NCBI GenBank assembly: GCA_025201805.1
Contig: MU619305.1
Location: 3,839 to 26,756, forward strand
Source of the DNA: Parasitella parasitica
Taxonomy: Eukaryota > Mucoromycota > Mucoromycetes > Mucorales > Mucoraceae
DNA length: 22,918 bases
Direction: 5' to 3'
Shown piece by piece: positions 20,189-22,918 of this stretch. The position numbers and the translations under genes were made by a program. Position 1 is the first letter of the stretch; the number at the start of each line of letters is the position of its first letter. The notes beneath the pieces are model-generated. The model was given only the letters and a program-made list of their open reading frames with translations. It did no database searches and was not told where the DNA came from.

Positions 20189-20372
20189 TTATGGGCTGTA
20201 AGAAATTACAGAACCAGAAAAGTGCGAACTCTGACATGCGCTCTGTAGTTACCTTTTGACCTCTTTGTTTGTCACTGCTTCAACTGGTTTACCAGCCGTC
20301 ATCTGGTGCTTTTGAGGTTTTGGTAAGCAAAGTACGCTACGTGTAACTTACATCCACTGGTGCATTTGCCAT
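20189..20372 (-). CDS. Possible three-exon micro-gene, 27 aa, or 5' end of a lost gene
   Basis: On the minus strand, 20352-20372 (MANAPVD), 20253-20308 (18 codons and a split) and 20189-20195 join across introns of 43 and 57 nt with good signals: donors GTAAGT and GTAACT, acceptors AAAAG and TTCTTACAG. The product would be 27 residues, including MTAGKPVEAVTNKEVK, and has no known domain. It sits between direct repeats R1 and R2. The quality of the first donor and last acceptor argues against chance. The abrupt stop after the third exon suggests the start of a longer gene that has been cut, or an upstream leader for the nuclease-like gene on the same strand. Confidence 0.3.
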
Positions 20373-20471
20373 GAAAGTAAGTAAGAAAAAGAAAAGACTA
20401 CTTGAATGATATTAACTACATGCTATTCTTACTTGATATCACCATTTGAGCTTATCCCTTTTGGTCAAACA

Positions 20472-20521
20472 CTTAACACACACACAGTAGCAAGGTTCCC
20501 TTGCTTGTGAGGGTGTTTCAA
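20472..20521. repeat. Direct repeat R2
   Basis: Same as R1 but with a shorter (CA)n and TGTGAGGGTG in place of TGCGAGGGCG. R1 to R2 spans 447 bp and could be a small element with terminal direct repeats (TRIM-like), or a duplicated promoter block. No duplication flanks were found. Confidence 0.85.
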
Positions 20522-20743
20522 AAATCGAAAGCAACTTGTTCTATATCTTCATCATCTCATCATGATGTTTGGAAGTGGTAATCCCTTAAAGATCTTAAGT
20601 TTTACTGTGAAATAAATACATTCAACATGGCAACATGCGCTATCTTTATACAGCAACAGCACAATGCGACAAAAATATGTTTTTATTGGTTCCAAAAGCT
20701 CAGTCAGGCCTCATATTGGTCTTTGATCTAACAAGTGCGCTTC

Positions 20744-21229
20744 AAAAAGATAAGCACCAAAAAAGAGTCAGCTTCAAGAGGAACATAAAGAGCAGCTTAT
20801 ACAATTTTTTGACGAATATCCTCATGCCCGAGTGTCTGATGCAGTTGATGAACTCGCCAAAAGCTTTGAAGGCTTTAGTCTGAAAGAAACTGTAATCGGA
20901 AAGTTTATATCCACCGAGTGTAATTTAAGTATCAAAAAAGCTACTCGTCATCCAGTCGCAAGAAACCAAAGTGCTAAGATTATAGAGAGATTATGAATGG
21001 GTTAAAAATTGGTCAAAAACTGATATGAACTATACAAAAGATTGCATTTTCATTGACGAAAGTGCATTTGACATTAACATAAAACCGTCTACAACAAGAT
21101 CTACTCGAGGTACTCTTGCTATTGTTACAACGCCTTCAGCTAAAGCAGTTAGTCATACTATTCTTGGTGCAATCTGTCTGCTTGGAGTAGTCAACATGGA
21201 GATCTGTGTGCCTTTGAAACCCGAAAGAA
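20744..21229 (+). pseudogene. Tc1-type transposase remnant, copy B
   Basis: Plus-strand near-copy of copy A, with about six differences over ~530 bp counting the adjoining MITE half. It is truncated at its 5' side, starting at AAAAAGATAAGCACC. The readable parts include FFDEYPHARVSDAVDELAKS, then a shared one-base insertion (about 20988-20993) that creates a stop, and from 21025 an open stretch with the first catalytic Asp (FIDESAFDIN). It ends after the LKPERI residues at a TA where a MITE is inserted. There is no second Asp or Glu of the catalytic triad, so it cannot be active. Confidence 0.87.
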
Positions 21230-21231
21230 TA

Positions 21232-21354
21232 CATTGCGTATGGTCCCAAATGGCGCTTTTTCTAAATCTCAATAAGCAGCGTATATACGCTGATTGATTT
21301 TTTATTTACGCCAATTGGGTTTTGAAAAAGCGCCATTTGGGGCCGTACGCACTG
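21232..21354. mobile_element. Tc1/mariner-type MITE, 123 bp
   Basis: TIRs of 31 bp at 21232-21262 and 21324-21354 match at 28 positions. The outer ends read CATTGCGTATGG and CAGTGCGTACGG, and the shared inner part is CCCAAATGGCGCTTTTTC. TA duplications lie at 21230-21231 and 21355-21356. The interior holds a perfect 16-bp palindrome (21277-21292). There is no coding capacity. Its transposase source would have matching ends and is not seen in the window. Confidence 0.85.
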
Positions 21355-21356
21355 TA

Positions 21357-21877
21357 TCAACCATTATATACTCTCCAAACTCATATTTTCTTTTTGGTCC
21401 TGTTCCCCCCTATTCCGACCCGAACTAAAGACAGCCTTCGTATTCCCTTCGCCACTGAAGTAGACAGTCTTTATTTTTAGATGACCGATAACTATTTTTT
21501 CAGGACGGGCTTAATTAGGGCGATTGGAATTTTTTTTGGGCAGATCAGGAAAGAAAAACGAAAATCAGGGGTAATTTTAAAGTTGCTTTCCGAACAACAT
21601 CCGCTCTGAAACATGAAGTGAAGATCACCCTTACTGTTTTACGTATTAGAATAATAATAAAATCTTTCATTAGTATAATCCCATACAGAGTTTTAATTTG
21701 TTCTAAAGAAGTCCTATTCATAGCTTCGAAAAAACAAACATTTATTTTACAAGGATGTACATTTATAAATGTGCGCTCTCGAGTTGATAAAAAAAAAAAA
21801 AAAAAAAAAGAAAGAGCAGGGGAAGTGGTGAATACAAAACGGATATAATAGCACAACGCGACATACAAGCAAAATTT
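21357..21877. other. Intergenic, 521 bp, no gene seen
   Basis: This runs between the MITE and the stop of the EI24-type gene. It is AT-rich with a 21-bp A-run at 21789-21809. Open frames on either strand are low-complexity and lack domains. Confidence 0.5.
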
Positions 21878-22905
21878 TCAAGCATTTTGCTGTTGCTGTT
21901 GTTGGAGCAATGGGGTTTGTTCCGTTGTCGATGTACTTGGGGCTTGTGCAACAGGATAAATATCTCTCTTCTTGATAGGTGTGGTGATACCCATTTCATT
22001 TTCGTATTCTTCGGCTATCCATAAAGAGGCGCCCACAATGTTGGTCCACAAGAAAACAATATTGAATAGAGGAATAAGTTCTAAACCAAAAGCTACAGAA
22101 CCAAAGCTTGCGTAATCCCATTTATGATCGCGAGCACGATGATAAGACTCAGATACCTTGAACCCACGAAGCTCGATATCATAATGTAGACGCTGACTCC
22201 AACTATAAATAGTAAAGATGTGCAGATGAGTACACGTATAACCCGATTTCTATCTTCCCATTTTTGTTACTTACGCCGTTGGCCAGCCACTGATATAACA
22301 TGCTAACACTGTACCAAGAACAGGCACCAGCTGAAGTGGGGCTGTCAAGATGATGAACACGATCTAAATTGTAATGTTTACCAAAAGTTTTGAAATCAAA
22401 TATAATACTAGCTACCTTTACAACGACCAAACACAAAGTGACCAATACGCTAGATCTCAAATTACGCCAGCAAATGACTAATTTGGGGTCATTTCTTTCC
22501 TCTTCATCATCGAAAATACGTCCGAGACCTCTTGCTTTGAGTGTTCTGTCAAAGACCAAATCTTGGAAGATGGGAGTGAGGATCATAAAGAAGATCAAGT
22601 TCAGAATAGCGCTCTCTAGAATGGTAGTTATGATTGAAACAAACCACGACATCCAGTGAGGCAAGTTCCACTCCAAAAATTTACCAACCAAGGCAGGTAA
22701 TAAAAATTTGATGGATGCACCGATGGAGAAGATACTGAATATGAGTGTCAAAATGATGGGACTCAAAGTAACTAACCATAGCTCCTGTTTGTTTATGTTA
22801 CTATCGACAGTTATACAAAGTAGCTTCCTAAAATACCTTTGGATGAGTAATAAAAAAATAAAAGCCTTTGAGAGGAAATGTGAATGAAGGTAGTTTTGGC
22901 ATCAT
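21878..22905 (-). CDS. EI24/RRT8-type multipass membrane protein, 283 aa
   Basis: Four exons on the minus strand: 22837-22905, 22416-22784, 22275-22363 and 21878-22202, with introns of 52, 52 and 72 nt. The start is the first of two adjacent ATGs (22905). An amphipathic N-terminus (FITHPKELWLV) leads into hydrophobic segments at about 27-53, 70-93, 133-175 (a long one, probably a hairpin) and 209-237. The sequence pattern, with TPIFQDLVFDRTL after the second segment and a SGWPTAWSQRLHYDIELRG loop, fits the EI24 domain family, which in fungi includes the yeast Rrt8/Lds group tied to lipid droplets and spore wall, and in animals EI24 of the ER. An acidic loop (DDEEERND, about 115-122) and a Gln-rich tail (QQQQQQNA) are visible. 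The precise role is unknown. Confidence 0.9.
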
Positions 22906-22918
22906 TTTTGTAGTTTGA

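Noticed and set aside
1-22918. CRISPR array, rRNA or tRNA genes
   Set aside because: No regularly spaced repeats, no rRNA-like tracts and no tRNA T-loop plus acceptor pairing were found by eye. A tRNAscan-type search was not possible here.

Overview
This window looks like nuclear DNA of a Mucoromycota fungus, most likely Mucorales. The evidence is an AT-rich genome, many 43-133 nt introns with GTAAGT/GTATGT donors and TAG/CAG acceptors, a trifunctional TRP1 of the fungal type, and a DD34E Tc1-like transposase of a kind I associate with Mucor/Rhizopus genomes. No CRISPR array, rRNA or tRNA was seen. All exon models were rebuilt by eye from splice signals and reading-frame continuity.

Left end (1-4,600): a 474-bp foldback element (171-644) with a perfect 71-bp inner stem and a ~60-bp direct repeat beside it, followed by an uninterrupted 847-codon Gag-like gene (1677-4220). 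That gene has no pol partner, three zinc-knuckle-like motifs, an Arg/Ser region and a basic tail, and may be a domesticated Gag.

Ordinary core (4,600-13,300): a spliced class I SAM methyltransferase (minus) diverges from a non-TALE homeodomain regulator (plus). TRP1 (plus, glutamine amidotransferase / IGPS / PRAI) follows, with a Gcn4/CPC1-type site upstream. It converges on a four-exon mitochondrial monothiol glutaredoxin (GRX5-like, minus). A three-exon RhoGAP protein (minus) comes next. These are typical housekeeping or regulatory genes with no obvious joint pathway.

Gene-poor stretch (13,300-15,450): about 2 kb with simple repeats and short coding-like fragments that may be a decayed gene.

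Transposon nest (15,452-21,356): a complete but inactivated 1,772-bp Tc1/mariner element (47/46-bp TIRs, TA duplications) abuts copy A of a second dead Tc1-type transposase. Copy B lies about 3 kb away in inverted orientation. A and B are nearly identical over ~530 bp and share both a frameshift and the same MITE insertion, so they were duplicated after they died. Between them lies a six-exon gene (18,410-19,923) whose 378-aa product carries a PD-x17-ExK motif like PD-(D/E)XK nucleases, plus a pair of ~50-bp direct repeats around a possible micro-gene. This gene-in-an-inverted-repeat arrangement is the most unusual part of the window.

Right end (21,357-22,918): a four-exon gene (minus) for an EI24/RRT8-type multipass membrane protein, complete within the window.
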